Origin: Sepiola atlantica
Lineage: Eukaryota; Mollusca; Cephalopoda; Sepiida; Sepiolidae
Reading direction: 5' to 3'
Length of the DNA: 64,000 bases
NCBI GenBank assembly: GCA_963556195.1
Contig: OY744533.1
Location: 48,147,749-48,211,748, forward strand
Positions 33,431 to 44,115 of this stretch are shown here, in pieces (the stretch's first letter is position 1; each line of letters starts with the position of its first letter). Under the pieces are notes generated by a model that worked only from the letters and a program-made list of their open reading frames with translations, ran no database searches and was not told where the DNA came from. The translations under genes and the position numbers were made by a program.

Positions 33431-34165
33431 TCCAACCCTTATGCGATGAACAGAAGAAAAAAAACATATTCATGTCAAATCAGGCGGACAAATATAGTCA
33501 GCCGTCTTAACAGTTTTCAACAAATCACGTAGAGAGGAACTTGCATCCTTCTCTCTATGTACATTTCTCTCTTTCCCCTTTTTCTCTCTCCCCGAGGTAT
33601 GTACAACGAGACTGATGTCACAAACAATTTATTAAAATTCTGAACAACAATCCATATAGTTTCTGTTTCATAGTACTAGGCCTTGAGTATAATGCACTTT
33701 CGATGCTTCTTAGTCACGCTTTTATCCACTGAAGCATTCTCCTGGGATGCCACACACCTCCATATCGATGCACGCATCTCTTCAGTTTGGCTAGATAGGT
33801 AAGTTATCAGTATAAGCCAGGAAGTGAGAAACTGACTGTTTATATAAACAATATTGGCTGCCGAATAGTGCTCTATTCGCTTTTACAGAGAGCTTTGCAT
33901 TATCGCTAATCGCAATGTCGATTTCACTTAAAATCGTTCTCAACCCGCGAAGGGTGGGGGTATATATACATAATCATCCGCAGGCAGACGGTTTCGCTGT
34001 ATCACAGCTCTGCAGGGTGGCTACACAAGCAAGTGCTCAAAACCGACATAAAAACTCGATCGTATAGACGAGAGTCAGCGCTCTTAACCACTTGAATATT
34101 ATTAGCAGCACCTGCTGAGAGTAAGCAAAGAAATAAGCAATGCATTATAAGATGATGGCAGTTGA

Positions 34166-34168
<3 letters not shown>
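33431..34168. other. No gene seen; possible SINE trace
   Basis: On the minus strand CAAGTGGTTAAGAGCGCTGA near 34065-34095 resembles an A-box/D-arm of a tRNA-derived SINE (TGGTTAAGAGCGCT), followed by TCTCGTCTATACGATCGAGT. No B box is clear. The rest is unassigned. Confidence 0.35.
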
Positions 34169-34218
<50 letters not shown>

Positions 34219-34592
34219 GATTTCTATGTAATTATTTTTAAAGGTGATTTTCAGCTTGTTGTTATTGAGCTTACTGTTATTTTAATTGTTTCACTTCCTC
34301 AGTGATTAAGATGCAGAAAAAAACTGCATTATTAGTCGTCCTCATTTAAGCATGGCTAACTTAAAATTAATATGTGTTTCTGCTTATGACGGCTGTGAGC
34401 CAGAAACACGTGTCCATGGATTACTTTTATGTACGTATAAAATTAATACGGCCTTTGAAATAGGGACGACTAATAATGCAGTTTTTCTGCATCTTAATTA
34501 CTTAGGAAGTGAAAGAATTAAATAAAAAATAATAGTAAGCTCAATAGAACGAGCTGAAAATCACCTTTAAAATTAATTACATAGAAATCATT
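34169..34592. repeat. (TA)n and a long inverted repeat (about 125-bp arms)
   Basis: After (TA)n (34169-34216), the left arm 34217-34341 is matched by the reverse complement of 34464-34592. Shared blocks are ATGATTTCTATGTAATTA, TTTTAAAGGTGATTTTCAGC, TTATTGAGCTTACT and ATTAAGATGCAGAAAA plus ACTGCATTATTAGTCGTCC. The 120-bp loop contains a segment (GTGAGCC, ACACGTGTCCATGGATTAC, TTTATGTACGTATAAAAT) also found at 34713-34772, that is, the 3' end of the SINE at 34622-34842. Confidence 0.85.
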
Positions 34593-34621
34593 ACATACTT
34601 GGGTGATAAACATCGTACATA

Positions 34622-34769
34622 TTTCTACACAGAACGTCTTGGTCCAGTGGTAGAACGTTGGACTATAAACATCGACATCGAGGGTTTTATCTCTGTGTAA
34701 GTTAGCCATGCTGATGACGGGTGTGAGCCAGGAACACGTGTCCATGGATTACCTTTATGTACGTATAAA

Positions 34770-34842
<73 letters not shown>
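34622..34842 (+). mobile_element. tRNA-derived SINE with (TA)n tail
   Basis: CTTGGTCCAGTGGTAGAACG (A-box region TGGTCCAGTGG), ACATCGACATCGAGGGTTTT (weak B box), then GTTAGCCATGCTGATGACGG, ACACGTGTCCATGGATTACC, TTTATGTACGTATAAAATTT and a (TA)n tail at 34773-34842. The 3' part recurs at 34340-34450 without a tail. Third SINE type in the window whose body ends in (TA)n. Confidence 0.65.
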
Positions 34843-34844
<2 letters not shown>

Positions 34845-34912
34845 AATAAAATGCACGATATATCATAAAAAGACAAGATGTGTGAAAATAGACAAACGGA
34901 AAAACAAATTTT
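34843..34912. other. Short unassigned linker
   Basis: AT-rich bases between the SINE tail and the following inverted repeat. Confidence 0.3.
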
Positions 34913-35240
34913 TTATACAGAAAAAAAATCATCAAAGAAAACGATCGATTTTACCGGTTTCGTTCGGATCAACGAACGTCTTCAGAAACAGTGAAGATTT
35001 TAAATATATTTATCTATTTTATTTTTAACGTCTGTCCACACGCGCGTTTTATTATTCTTTCTTGTTTCAAATAGTTAAATGCGCGCCAATGACGTTTTCT
35101 CTGTGCGTTTTTCTTTTTGCTATGTTTTTACCGTTATCGAATAAATTTAAAATGTTCACTTTTTCTAAAGATGTGCGTTTATCCGAACGAAACCAGTAAA
35201 ATCTCTCGTTTTCTTTGATGATTTTTCCTGTATTTAAAGA
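34913..35240. repeat. Inverted repeat with hammerhead-like motif in each arm
   Basis: The left arm (about 34913-34989) and right arm (about 35158-35235) are inverse copies. Both hold AAATCATCAAAGAAAACGA, GATTTTACyGGTTTCGTTCG and GAT, separated by about 170 bp. Read outward, the left arm on the minus strand gives GTTT-CTGAAGA-C-GTTCG-TTGATC-CGAAC-GAAA-CCGG-TA-AAAT, and the right arm on the plus strand gives CTAAAGA ... CGAAC-GAAA-CCAG-TA. Core and stem II pairing are clear on the left; the right copy is decayed. Confidence 0.65.
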
Positions 35241-35344
35241 ATAGAAGTAGTTTTAGTTTTTAAAAAATCGGGGGGGGGTGAAAGTTTTTTTTTACTCTTC
35301 CTCACCCAAAGAAATATTTTCAGTTAAAAAATAAGAAAAAAAAA
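35241..35344. other. Unassigned; G tract
   Basis: Contains an 8-base G run and A/T-rich runs. No gene. Confidence 0.3.
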
Positions 35345-35905
35345 TTTTCACCGGAATTATGCGCTCTACGGACACAAATTTTAGATACACTGGAATTATG
35401 CTCCATACGGACCCAAATTTTAGATACAGTTAAATTATGTGCCCTACGAACACAAATTTAAGATACATTAGAATTGTGAACTCTACGGACCCAATGTTTT
35501 CATACACTGGAATTATGCGCCCTAAGGACCCAAAGATTAGATACATTGGAATTATGCGCCCTACGGACCCAAAGATTAGATACACTGGAATTATGCGCCC
35601 TAAGGACCCAAAGATTAGATACATTGGAATTATGCGCCCTACGGACCGAAATGTTAGATACATTAGAATTATGCGCTCTACGAACCCAAATTTTAAATAC
35701 ACTGGAATTATACGCCCTACGGACCCAAATTTAAGACACTCTGGATGTATGCTCCATACAGAGCCACATTTTAGATACACTGGAATTATGCGCCCTACGG
35801 ATCCAAATTTTAGATACACTGAATGTATGCGCTTTACGGAAACAAATTTTATATACACTATAATTATCCGCCCTACAGGCCCAAATTTTAGCTAAACTAG
35901 AATTA
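35345..35905. repeat. 39-bp minisatellite, about 14 units
   Basis: Unit: GGAATTATGCGCCCTACGGA plus CCCAAATTTTAGATACACT (39 bp). Units differ by point changes, and at 35513-35640 two variants alternate (CCTAAGGACCC/CCTACGGACCC), a 78-bp higher-order repeat. Because 39 is divisible by 3, both strands stay open for over 140 codons (plus strand PTDPKIRYTGIMR repeats). Neither frame has a start or other context that argues for a protein. Confidence 0.9.
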
Positions 35906-36162
35906 TGGACCTAAATGCTAATATATATATAAATTATAAATTACTTTTTACCGCATATACATACTTAAAACAAAATAAATTGTGTTGGTCTTTTAAATAA
36001 TTTCTTACGCTATTGATAATGTTTAAGCATTCATTTATTTATTTTTTATCATCGTTTGTGTTTGAACTCATGTTTTATAACATGATGTAAATCATAAATC
36101 TATGATGCCGTATCAAAACTATAATTATTTTTATGGTAATGTTTTAAGCTTTATTTATAAGA
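35906..36162. other. No gene seen
   Basis: AT-rich sequence leading to the tRNA-like pseudogene. Confidence 0.3.
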
Positions 36163-36229
36163 AAGTGTAAATAGCTCGGTTGGTAAAAGCTCAGACTGAA
36201 GGTTTCGGTTTCGATTTCCGGTCATGGCA
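36163..36229 (+). pseudogene. tRNA-Phe-like pseudogene or SINE head
   Basis: AATAGCTCGGTTGGTAAAAG (A-box and D arm), CAGACTGAAGGTTT (anticodon loop with GAA, the Phe anticodon) and GGTTTCGATTTCCGGTC then ATGGCA (T arm and end). The variable region and anticodon stem 3' side are shortened and the acceptor stem does not pair well, so it is not a working tRNA gene. No clear tail follows. Confidence 0.5.
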
Positions 36230-36518
36230 TCTTTATTTGTTGGGAATTTGATTATTTACTATAATTACAATATTCTCAATTTCTAAAAGTAGTAAAGATC
36301 TCTGGTGTTTTTAAATGAGACAAATTCTGCAATGTATTTATGACGTTTAAAAAAATTGGGACTGACGGACATATATATTGCAAATATTGCAAAGGTTTTT
36401 ACTCGCATTTATAGAACATCCGTGACTACATTCAACATTAGATAGCTCTTCAAGTTTAAACCCATAGTGTGACGTAGCGCCCTTAAGTCACTTTTAAGCC
36501 AATTAGTTTTCTATGATG

Positions 36519-36557
<39 letters not shown>

Positions 36558-36715
36558 AACCTACAAAAGATCAAGAATACCTTACTAGGAATCCTTCCTA
36601 AGTATTTTTTATAAAAGTTCTGTTATATAATTTAGTTTAAAGGGACCTTTTTTATACTTCTGATCTCTCCGATATGTATATTGTTCGTGTTTTCATAATA
36701 TCCATGTCCTCCGTG
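36230..36715. other. No gene seen; (TA)n at 36522-36554
   Basis: Unassigned AT-rich sequence with one short TA tract. Confidence 0.35.
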
Positions 36716-36722
36716 GCTTCTT

Positions 36723-36753
<31 letters not shown>

Positions 36754-37335
36754 TTGGTCCCCCGATTTATAAAATCGGTGGACTTATGTTTTGAGGCATG
36801 TCCGTCCGTCCGTCCGGATTTTTCTCCGCAACCATCCATTCAATTTCTCTGAAATTTTGCATGAAGTTGTAACTTTGGTCAGGTTAGAAAGTGACATTCT
36901 CCGGTTTTTGAAAAAATATCTGGTTAGCCCCCCAGGGGGTCAAAAGGCCCCGAAATGGCAAAAATGAAATTTTTGCCCTATAACCTTTCATCCATCCATT
37001 CAATTTCTATGAAACTTGGCCAAAATGTGGAGGCAATTGTTCATAATAGAAAATAAGTATTGCTGACCTTGGAAGAAATCTGGTTCGCGCCCTCGGGGGG
37101 TCAAAAGCCCCCAAAATGGCAAAACATTACCGTTTTCTCCCATAACGTTTGATCCATCCATTCAATTTTTCTGAAACTTGCCCAAAATGTAGAGGCAATT
37201 GTTCTGAATATATAATGAGCATCCTTGACCTCAGAAAAATTCTGGTTCGTGCCCCCAGGGGGTCAAAGGGGGTGGGGTCAAAAATGCCCCAAATTGCCCA
37301 AATTTATTGCATTTTATACTCACCACATCGCGCGG
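36716..37335 (+). repeat. Transposon-like repeat with three internal 160-bp units
   Basis: Begins after (TTC)n (36717-36752) with a hairpin CCGATTTATAAAATCGG and a short (GTCC)n. Three units start near 36832, 36992 and 37153 with CCATCCATTCAATTT, each followed by TCTGAAACTTG-type, GAGGCAATTGTTC, TCTGGTTCG and GGGGGTCAAAA-type blocks. Ends with CATCGCGCGGCTTG and (TTA)n. The family is not known to me; a non-autonomous DNA element is possible. Confidence 0.65.
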
Positions 37336-39089
37336 CTTGTTATTATTATTACTATATAAGATAACGTTGCATATTAGAACAGTAATACCATTACTTTGAA
37401 TAAATCTGTATTTTTTTAATTTTAATTTGTTTTAAGAGATAAAGAGGTGTTACATAATGGATGTATTTATGTGAACGATTACATCAGCTAGTATGGATTT
37501 CGTATCGAGGTAAACCAGTGCAAATCTTGACACAAAAATCTGGGGAACAAGTTCGCTCTAAGACTAAAAATATAAACATGCCTCAGATATGGTCGTCTCT
37601 CTAATCTCTGATCTAACAGGTGCGTCGTGACAGGCTCAGAGTCCCCATTTGAGGCAATTATGTCTGTAAAATAATGATGCAGACATGTTGAGTAATAACG
37701 CATAAGACGTGACGGGAGGCTAAGGGCATGACCCCGCAATAATGAAAAAAAGCCGAAGACTAGACAGATTGTCAATTAGGCTAAAAGAACAACGGAAATG
37801 AATCGGTGACATTTGAAAGAGCCCAAGTGTGTGAAGTCGACGAGTTCATTTCGGAGTATGACGTCGTAAAAAAGAAACGACTCGGTAACCTTTAAAAGAG
37901 TCAGGTGCGCGAGGCCCGAAGAAGAAGGCACCCGGAGTGCAGTCAGAAATTAAAACGGCCGTTTTAAACGAAGGAAGAAGGAGCGTTTACGAGATCAAGT
38001 TGGAAGGATATAAAGAAAAACTTGTCGTGGGTCAGCCCCGAAGAGAGGTACCCCCACCACGGCCAAACTGCCGTAAACAACTGGCGTGGAGACCAAAAGC
38101 CTTCCATAGATTCCGGGAGCAGACTGCTACAGAAGTATTGTCGTGTTTCCCTCTCGGTTGGAAGATAAATCACTCTGTCTGGTTTTCGTGAAAATAATCT
38201 ACGTTAAATAGATTCGAAAATCAACCGCCGTCAAGAAAGAGGTTTCTTCGTAAGACAAGAGAAAGAACAATAATGCCAAAGGACTTTTGCTAACAAAGAA
38301 ATATTTAATTATATAGATGTGTACACCAGCTGGTGGTGAAGAATAAAGAAACAAGGTTTCTTGAGCACGTCATTGTCTTTATCGTTGTGTTTTGTTTGAT
38401 GGTACCAGGTCCCTCGAAGGAACATGTATTGCAACACGTCAAAATCTTGGGAACGAGAAAAGAAAGAAGCTTTTTAGTCAGTCTGTGTTTCGGGGGCGTT
38501 GTGCACGGATGCAAAATCAAGATGTAAACAAACAAAAAAGGAAAATGGGAATTTACTTTCTAAAAGAGTATAGCGGGTTGATAACCCCTTCACTTCCTAC
38601 CCCATGTAACGAAGTAGATCTAAGTTAGGGAGAACGATTGGTCCCACTCTCTCTCCAATTTAATGAATGTGGAGTTTTATAATTATGACGAGAAAATCTC
38701 TTCAAAATAAACTACCATTAACTGTTTGTCGCTTTGCGGCTTTCCTCTTTTTCGTGTTTGAAAAGTTTTAACTAGATGATCACGATGACTACGACGGTGA
38801 CGACTGCGAAATGCAACAGACTGCAATGATGATGGCGACGGCGACGATAGCGAGGAAACATGCTGGCGAGACAGTATACAGAAAGCTATGTAACACCACT
38901 GAGAACATTTGATGTAAAGGAAATTTGATATAAGAACACGTGTTCTAAGAACGACAACGTAACAAGCTCTCCTTCCTGTAGCTAACAATTGATTTCCTTA
39001 TGATTTACATTTATATCCGAGAGCTCTTTTTAGGATTAATGGTGCACCTTTTAGGACTGATATCTGTATTTCGCTACAGCTTTGTCTTC
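37336..39089. other. No gene assigned
   Basis: An 84-codon plus-strand frame at 37937-38191 (VYEIKLEGYKEKLV, RREVPPPRPNCRKQ) is GC-richer than its surroundings and recalls the basic, proline-rich end of some retroelement gag or ORF1 proteins, but no zinc knuckle follows and I cannot support a call. GATGACGATGGCGACGG-like stretches at 38780-38850 are low complexity. Confidence 0.25.
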
Positions 39090-40205
39090 CAGTGGTTTTG
39101 TCTAAATATGTTTAATGTTCTTTATTAGTAGGCCAGTTGCGCTTACAACAACCGGTATAATGCTTATTTCCTTCAGAGACCATGTTGCTTTTAAGTCATT
39201 CTTAAGGTCCTGGTATTTGGTGATCTTCTCGCGTTCAGCTCTATTGAGGCTATAGTCATTCGAGACGATTACATCTATAATAAGAGCAGTTCTTTCAGGT
39301 TTATTGTTGATAAAAATGTCTGGCTTCATTGCTTTGCCTTTTATGTATCTGCTCGCCTGTATGTCTTTTTATAGAACACTGTCACCTTTTCATTTGATGT
39401 TATAGGTGAAGGTTCATTTTACCAGATGTTCGACCATTTGTCGAGCTGCATCTCTCCGCAGACCTTCCAATAGAGGTATTTGTATACTTTATTGTGGCGG
39501 GCAGTATAGTGGCCATCAGCTAGTAGGATCTGCCATTCAGGCATTAGGTGACTTGAGCTCTCAATTGCTGAGTGGTAAAATTTACACTGACCGTTTGTTT
39601 GAAGATCAGAATTGTTTTAAATCTATTTGTTAGTAAGTCTTGGTCTTCTCCGGCTATAGTAATTTTGTCCTCATCAAATGGAAGTCTGCCATTCTTGAGC
39701 CATGGGAGTGAAGCCTCTTTTTCTATATATTCTTGATTAAGCTCTTCCAAGGACTTCCCTGTTCTCTTATGCGGTTGTCATCCTTGTTTTCTGGTTTCCA
39801 TTTCCATCTTTGTGTAATGCTCTCTCTTCTTTCTCGCAATCCGAGTTGCTGGTTCGTCGTATATCTCAGTAGTTTTTTTCAGCATGACTCCACCAAAGTT
39901 TTTAGCAAGCTTTGTTACTGAGGTTTACTGGGATAGATGTTCATGATGGACCCTCACCATTCTCATTGTCACATCTGTAGAGTTTCTGATGTACTGACCC
40001 ATGCTTACTATGATAGCAGCTCTAAATGCATGGTTGATTTAAATGAGATCTAGACCGCCTTCTTTTCGTGATAGATATATTCCGTTCATGCACTGGTTCC
40101 GGTATATTATCTTATGTAGCGCCAGCATTTTTCTGGTATTGGTATCAAGCCTATTATTAGCCTATTGTCAGGCTATTATCAAGCTTATTGTCAACGTGCA
40201 TAAAT
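39090..40205 (-). pseudogene. LINE C-terminal fragment with endonuclease-like end
   Basis: Minus strand, in order: YLSRKEGGLDLI, AFRAAIISMGQYIRNSTD, EELNQEYIEKEASLPWLKNG, RHNKVYKYLYWKVCGEM, then KAMKPDIFINN, ALIIDVIVSNDYSLNRAERE, KITKYQDLKNDL and ISIIPVVVSATGL. This is the thumb region, a zinc-binding-type CxxC...H...C segment (one C now Y) and a PD...D-type C-terminal block seen in LINEs with restriction-like endonucleases; sister fragments lie at 43030-43510 and 53940-54315. It is 5'-truncated at a (TA)n tract (40210-40238) and has several stops and frameshifts. Confidence 0.7.
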
Positions 40206-40208
40206 ATG

Positions 40209-40209
<1 letters not shown>

Positions 40210-40238
<29 letters not shown>
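40210..40238. repeat. (TA)n microsatellite
   Basis: Short TA tract at the 5' truncation point of the LINE fragment. Confidence 0.9.
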
Positions 40239-40241
<3 letters not shown>

Positions 40242-40299
40242 AAACTAATCTATATTATAATACGTTATGGCAATTTCGGGTTCGTACGTACTTTATCAC

Positions 40300-40790
40300 T
40301 TTCCACCCCTTTTTAAAAGATGCAATGCAAAAAATGGTAATTTTATAAGATGCATCTGATGTTGCTTGTGTCGAATGTGCAACTCGAACTGAAATACACT
40401 TTCTTCGAGCTCAGTCAAATCCATTCTATGGAAATAGCGATAGAGTAGAGAGAGACTAGCAACGTCTCTTTTAGAAAGAGGTTGAAGGGATTAAATCACC
40501 CCCACTAGATTTCGAACTCGATTGTGTAATCATTAATAGCAAGAAACTGTTCTCTGCGGCGCATCTTCTCTAATGTCGTAACAACATTCTATCATTTGAC
40601 GTATCGGGCTCTTATATAGGTAGATAATTGCATCTGAGGGCAGGAACTTTCTGGGGCGGTGGAATAATTTAATATTTTTCCAGCAACCTTAGCCACAGTA
40701 TGGATATATGTCTGTCATTTTAGATCTAGAGTGATAGTCACCCTTAACAGCTTACCAAAACAAGTTTTTTTTTAAAGAGAGTACCATTCA
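40300..40790 (-). pseudogene. Jockey/CR1-like LINE reverse transcriptase remnant
   Basis: The minus strand contains VTLTLDLKWQTYIHTVAKVA (the 'LG.TF...+W..YI..IAK.A' block), GKILNYSTAPESSCP (the 'SPESILYLYKS' region), then after a break ETLLVSLYRYFHRMDLTELE ('ASLSLFYRYFHG..S.EL'). Stops and frame changes interrupt it. Similar in block order to 51430-51905. Confidence 0.6.
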
Positions 40791-41159
40791 TTTCGACTGG
40801 AGTTTAGCAACGATCATAGCATTAGTTGTAAAAAGAGAGAATCTTGGTTTAAGACGTGTTAAATGTAACAAACCTGTTTTTATCCGGTGTATTAGATGCT
40901 TCAGGTTCAAAGAAAGAGAATCAGCGAGAGAACTCTGTAAAGAATATGACGTCACATCTGAGACATTTTATATAGTTTCATTTATAGACAGAAACCACAT
41001 CACTATTATATGAAACTATAGTCCTTATTCCTGATTGCTTCTACAGCAATTATTTCCAATATTTCATCGTTTCTTTTATTTAAGTAATTTTACAGTTTCA
41101 CTCTTTCAGCTGAATTACAATAAAAGTGTCTGAACCATAAACAACAACAAAAATAACAC
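40791..41159. other. No gene seen
   Basis: Minus-strand TTTVNKTKLF-type residues may extend the LINE remnant slightly. Nothing else recognised. Confidence 0.3.
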
Positions 41160-41592
41160 CGAAAGTATATTCTATCCACGATTGCTCCAATGGAAACTCT
41201 ATCCAAGATGCCATCAAAGGAGACTATCCAAGATGACGCCAATATAAACCCCCTCTAAGAGTACACTAAATCCGACTATATCCAAGATGGCGCCAAAGAA
41301 GACTCTATGCAAGATTATGTCAATGGAGACACTATCCGAGATAGCGCCAAAAGAGACTATATCCAAAATGATGCCAAGGAAGACTCTACCCAAGATTACG
41401 TCAAAGGAGACTCTATCCAAGATTGCGCCAAAGGAGACTCTATCCAACATGACGACAACGGAGACTCTATCCAACATGACGGCAAACCAGACTCCATCCA
41501 ACATGACGGTTAAGGAGACTCTCCCTAAAATGGCGTAAAAGGATACTTTATCGAAAATGGCAGCAAAGGAGACTCTATCCAAGATGACGTCA
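41160..41592. repeat. 27-bp minisatellite, about 15 units
   Basis: Unit: GACTCTATCCAAGATGGCGC plus CAAAGGA (27 bp), with point changes and two indel-bearing units near 41240. The period is divisible by 3, so the minus strand is open for 122 codons as a 9-residue repeat (ILDRVSFGA-like). The core CCAAGATGGCGCC resembles the YY1 binding consensus (AAGATGGCGGC), repeated in several units. Confidence 0.9.
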
Positions 41593-42059
41593 GTGTGTGC
41601 TATTCATTCCTGTTATCGGGTTTTGTTTGTTTTCTATTCCGCATTTTCTATCATTCAGAGGCATTTTTCTGCAAGATTTATCGATTATTCTGTCGATCGC
41701 CTCTGTCTAAACGACTTTGCACAATATTGTCTTGATCAGTATATTTATTTTCTCATTCTTATCGGCTTTTACAAGCAGGTATGAAAATCAACAAGAAGAG
41801 ATAGAATATTCATACTTGTAATGCTAAAAGCGATAAACACTTTTTTTATACTTTTATTCACACAAAACAAGGTATAATGACACTGAAGCGTAAGAGGATA
41901 CTGTTCTAGGAAGAAACCTAGGTGAGAGTTAGGTAGCAAGATGTTAATTCACATAACCTTTACATTTTTGCATGCTTATATAGTGGTAGAAACAGGGAAC
42001 AGGAAGAGAATTCACAAGGCACGTGGTCCGAAGAAAGAAGGCATCTAGAGACTTCAACA
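41593..42059. other. No gene seen
   Basis: Unassigned. Confidence 0.3.
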
Positions 42060-43010
42060 TTGAATGGGTGGGATTTTGCTGCTAGTCATGTGGGTCGGTG
42101 GTATTTGCGTTGACGGGTGCAAGTGCAGTAAATTTATTAGATCATCTTCCGTGGGAGTACTGGTAAAACAAGCACAGGGGTACAGCACTGCAAAGATGCA
42201 AGATGGAATGGAGCTTGACGGGCAGTGCGGCATCTATTAAGTTAAAAAAAATATATTGCCTGTTTTCTAAGAGGGATGAGGTAGATGTTGGTGCACCAGT
42301 CAAAATGTGGCAACAATATTCAATGCACAGATTGTAGCTCTGTAGAAATATAGAATACTGGTAGATGTGGACATTTTTCTAGCCTGGTAGAAATATCTTA
42401 CCTCATTTGCAGAGGAATTGGCAACATATTCTTGTACTTATTTTAATCAATGTTGTCTTAGAATATCAAGTCGGTGGAGTTTGAACGTTGGACTTTCGGC
42501 GATGGCAATCAGTGCTTGGAAAGGTTTTTATAGCTGTTGAAAGAAAAGGAACTTTGTCTTGGTAGCATTAAATGTGACATTCAATTTTTGGTTTAATGCT
42601 ACAATAGACTCAGGGTCATTTTCTATAGATATTCAGCAATCGTCTTGCATGTGTGGGTATTCGATTTGCAGGGAATACAGCTTGGTGCTATCCGCAAATA
42701 CAACCATCTCAGACGCGATTGTATCGGGGATGTCGTTAACGAAGATCAGGAATAATATAGGTCTAATTGTCGACGTATGGGGAACACTCGCGGTGATGTG
42801 ATGTTGTTTAGATGTATGACTATTGAGAACGACCTGGATCTTCCTCCTAGCTAAGAAAGATCTGGGTATATTAAATATTCGTCAAGTTATTCTGTACAAG
42901 TTCATTTTCAAGATAAGACATATATGCTATACTTTGTTAAAGGCTTTGGGGATATCCAGCGCTACCGCCGTAGCTCTACCTGTCCTATCCAGTGTGTGGT
43001 ATATACGTCC
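42060..43010 (-). pseudogene. Jockey-like LINE reverse transcriptase remnant (palm to thumb)
   Basis: Minus strand: ALDIPKAFNKV then a stop and H (the 'LDISKAFDKVWH' block with catalytic D now N and W now stop), SFLARRKIQVVLNSHTS, ITASVPHTSTIRPILFLIFV, NDIPDTIASEMVVFADSTKL near 42700 (the FADD active site changed to FADS), NVTFNATKTKFLFF, RLDILRQH and, after breaks, CRTARQAP and RKYHRPT. Two catalytic aspartates are lost and several stops are present. It abuts the opposite-strand LINE fragment at 43030. Confidence 0.8.
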
Positions 43011-43029
43011 AAAGATAACCGTTAGAAGA

Positions 43030-43510
43030 AGAAGAAGAAGAAAGAAGGATTTGTAATACGCAGACAAATGGTACAAATATAAACCAGAAACAGTGCTGGA
43101 AAACGAAAAACACAAAATCCTCTGAGATATGGATGTACAAACAGACAAACTCACACAAGCAAGGAAACCGGATGTTATAATAATCGACAAGAAGAAAAAT
43201 TCTTGCAAAATCGTACACTTCGCCGTACCAGCAGACCACAAGGTGAAGATCAAAGAGACGGAAAAACGAAGTTAATACACGGAACTAGCCAGAGAACTGA
43301 AAGGAATATGAAGCATGAAGAAAGTCAGTATAATACCTATAACCGTAGGAGCACAAGGAATAATCTAAAAAAACTTGGAGAAAAGACTGGGAGAAATTGG
43401 AATCAAAGAGATCATGTAAACCATAAAAAAGACGGCAATGATCAAAACAGATGCAATATTAAGGAAAATCCTCGAATGCGGAAACCAACCTGCATATGCT
43501 ACGAAAGGTA
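43030..43510 (+). pseudogene. LINE C-terminal endonuclease-like fragment
   Basis: Plus strand: YADKWYKYKPETVLENEKHK, IL then stop, TDKLTQARKPDVIIIDKKKN, SCKIVHFAVPADHKVKIKET, KVSIIPITVGAQGII, KNLEKRLGEIGIKEIM and AILRKILECGN. The RKPDVIIID...FAVPAD segment is the PD...D-type block shared with 39090-40205 and 53940-54315. Four in-frame stops (mostly W-to-stop or Q-to-stop type) interrupt an otherwise continuous frame, so this copy is younger than the others. The 3' end is near 43510. Confidence 0.75.
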
Positions 43511-44115
43511 ACCAATAACATGGAAGAAAACAAAATCACACGAAGAACGTCACATCACGAACCAAGGAACAGAAACTGCAAGAAACATAACTTCTATAAC
43601 TCCCCCCACCCCAATAAATTAAACTGGCCTCAGCTGAGATCGCAGAAAAATGAACCAAGGAACAGAAATTGCATCAGCTCTTCTCCTCCACTTTCCCCTC
43701 TTCTTTCCCCCTCCAAAGAAAAGACTGACACCACACAAAATGTTTGTGGAGAGTCAAGGATGGTTGAGAAAATCAGGACTGCATAAATGTCAAAATAGAC
43801 AAGACCCAAGAAAATAGTAAATGTCGACTCTGTTAACAAAAAAACGAAACGATAAACGAAATCATAAGTTAATGCAGCAACGTAAGCCAATATAAATATA
43901 AAACCAGCCGACAACTACTACAATACATGCAAAAATGATCTTAAATCAGTTTGAAAAACCTTTACATGAAAAAAGTTTTGAAATTCAGCTCGACGCAGTA
44001 TATTTCATTTTTTTAATTTTTTTTATTTATATAACCTGTCGATATTATTCTGCTTTTAAGTTTCATACACAATCATTTTTAATTGATTTCGTTTCATCAA
44101 ACTTGATTGAATGCA
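43511..44115. other. No gene seen
   Basis: Contains a duplicated segment: GAACCAAGGAACAGAAACTGCA at 43559 and GAACCAAGGAACAGAAATTGCA at 43652, possibly the LINE 3' untranslated region. No gene. Confidence 0.35.

Noticed and set aside
36163..36229. Functional tRNA-Phe gene
   Set aside because: Acceptor stem pairing and anticodon stem are incomplete and the variable loop region is shortened.
37937..38191. Retroelement gag or ORF1 gene
   Set aside because: A basic, proline-rich patch is suggestive, but no zinc knuckle or homologous neighbour supports it.
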